From assembly GCF_964212655.1 (NCBI RefSeq), contig NZ_OZ156465.1:2914001-2978000 (forward strand): a DNA stretch of 64,000 nucleotides, given 5' to 3'. Under the pieces are notes generated by a model. It was not told where the DNA came from. It searched no databases and was given only the letters and a program-made list of their open reading frames with translations. Origin of the DNA: Candidatus Thiodiazotropha sp. LNASS1 (GTDB taxonomy: Bacteria > Pseudomonadota > Gammaproteobacteria > Chromatiales > Chromatiaceae). The position numbers and the translations under genes were made by a program. Each line of letters begins with the position of its first letter. The stretch's first letter is position 1. Shown piece by piece: positions 63,697 to 64,000 of this stretch.

Positions 63697-64000
63697 ATGT
63701 GTGGCATTGTCGGTGGAATCGCACAACGGGATGTTGTTCCCATCCTGATGGAGGGTCTGAAACGCCTTGAATATCGGGGTTATGACTCGGCCGGTGTTGC
63801 GGTATTGGATGAGCGTCAGCACATTCAGCGAATTCGTTCCGTAGGCAAGGTCGCCGCGCTCAAGGACCTGATCGATGGCGCCGCACTTTCAAGCAGTCTG
63901 GGTATCGCCCATACCCGTTGGGCTACACACGGTATGCCGGCGGAGCGCAACGCCCACCCTCATATGAGCGGCGAGCGGGTGGCGATCGTACACAACGGTA
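63697..64000 (+). CDS. glmS: Glutamine-fructose-6-phosphate aminotransferase (partial, right edge)
   Basis: The first 101 residues of the glutaminase domain. Cys2 nucleophile in [26 protein letters not shown], and [25 protein letters not shown] lies 7 bases upstream of the ATG. The rest lies beyond the window. Confidence 0.96.
   Translation, partial: MCGIVGGIAQRDVVPILMEGLKRLEYRGYDSAGVAVLDERQHIQRIRSVGKVAALKDLIDGAALSSSLGIAHTRWATHGMPAERNAHPHMSGERVAIVHNG

Overview
The window is a chromosomal segment of a gammaproteobacterium that spans the replication-origin neighbourhood. The evidence is the classic order gyrB-recF-dnaN-dnaA | rpmH-rnpA-yidD-yidC-mnmE, followed by mnmG-rsmG-parA-parB-atpIBEFHAGDC and then glmU-glmS. 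GlyQ and GlyS are separate genes, and an NtrBC/sigma-54 nitrogen circuit controls glnA. The accessory set (cytochrome c', bacteriohemerythrin, a TusA-like protein, ODP-type and PDC-sensor proteins, a very large DUF3683/FAD/Fe-S oxidase) resembles sulfur-oxidising Chromatiales-type bacteria. That taxonomic placement is inference; no rRNA or other decisive marker is present.

Layout. 1-28 kb: accessory and housekeeping genes. They include cca, two DUF4124 proteins, PilZ, cytochrome c', the giant oxidase, ppc, a CAP-domain lipoprotein, a hemerythrin flanked by two tiny paralogous membrane-peptide genes, hemE, nfi, ntrBC, glnA, a CDF transporter, a TusA-like protein and a PP-loop tRNA-sulfuration-type enzyme. 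28-34 kb: the operon glyQ-glyS-mazG-like-gmhB-plsC. 34-52 kb: the origin region. It holds DnaA boxes between dnaA and dnaN, two perfect parS-type palindromes inside recF, and parAB downstream of mnmG-rsmG. A transglutaminase/DUF58/MoxR cassette lies on the other strand between mnmE and mnmG. 53-64 kb: a peptidoglycan-binding cysteine-peptidase-like protein, a NPPGPxGGPG-repeat secreted protein, the complete F1Fo ATP synthase operon with a near-consensus sigma-70 promoter, an FKBP isomerase, glmU, and the start of glmS, which runs off the right edge.

Most notable signals. (1) Two 26-residue ORFs at 12650-12730 and 13550-13630 share 18 of 26 residues, while 10 of those 18 codons differ only synonymously. 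Each follows a GGAGG ribosome site and they bracket a hemerythrin gene. FNR-type palindromes precede one of them and the hemerythrin; this looks like an undescribed low-oxygen small-membrane-protein module. (2) The NtrC regulon logic can be read directly: sigma-54 promoters precede ntrB and glnA, with distal NtrC operators sharing an identical 15-bp core. (3) parS sites are encoded by the repeated RecF peptide FHVEH. (4) ntrB and glyS each carry a one-base frameshift of the same form (apparent GGG to GG), which suggests sequence error more than gene decay. (5) Several inverted-repeat elements sit in convergent or gene-free gaps.
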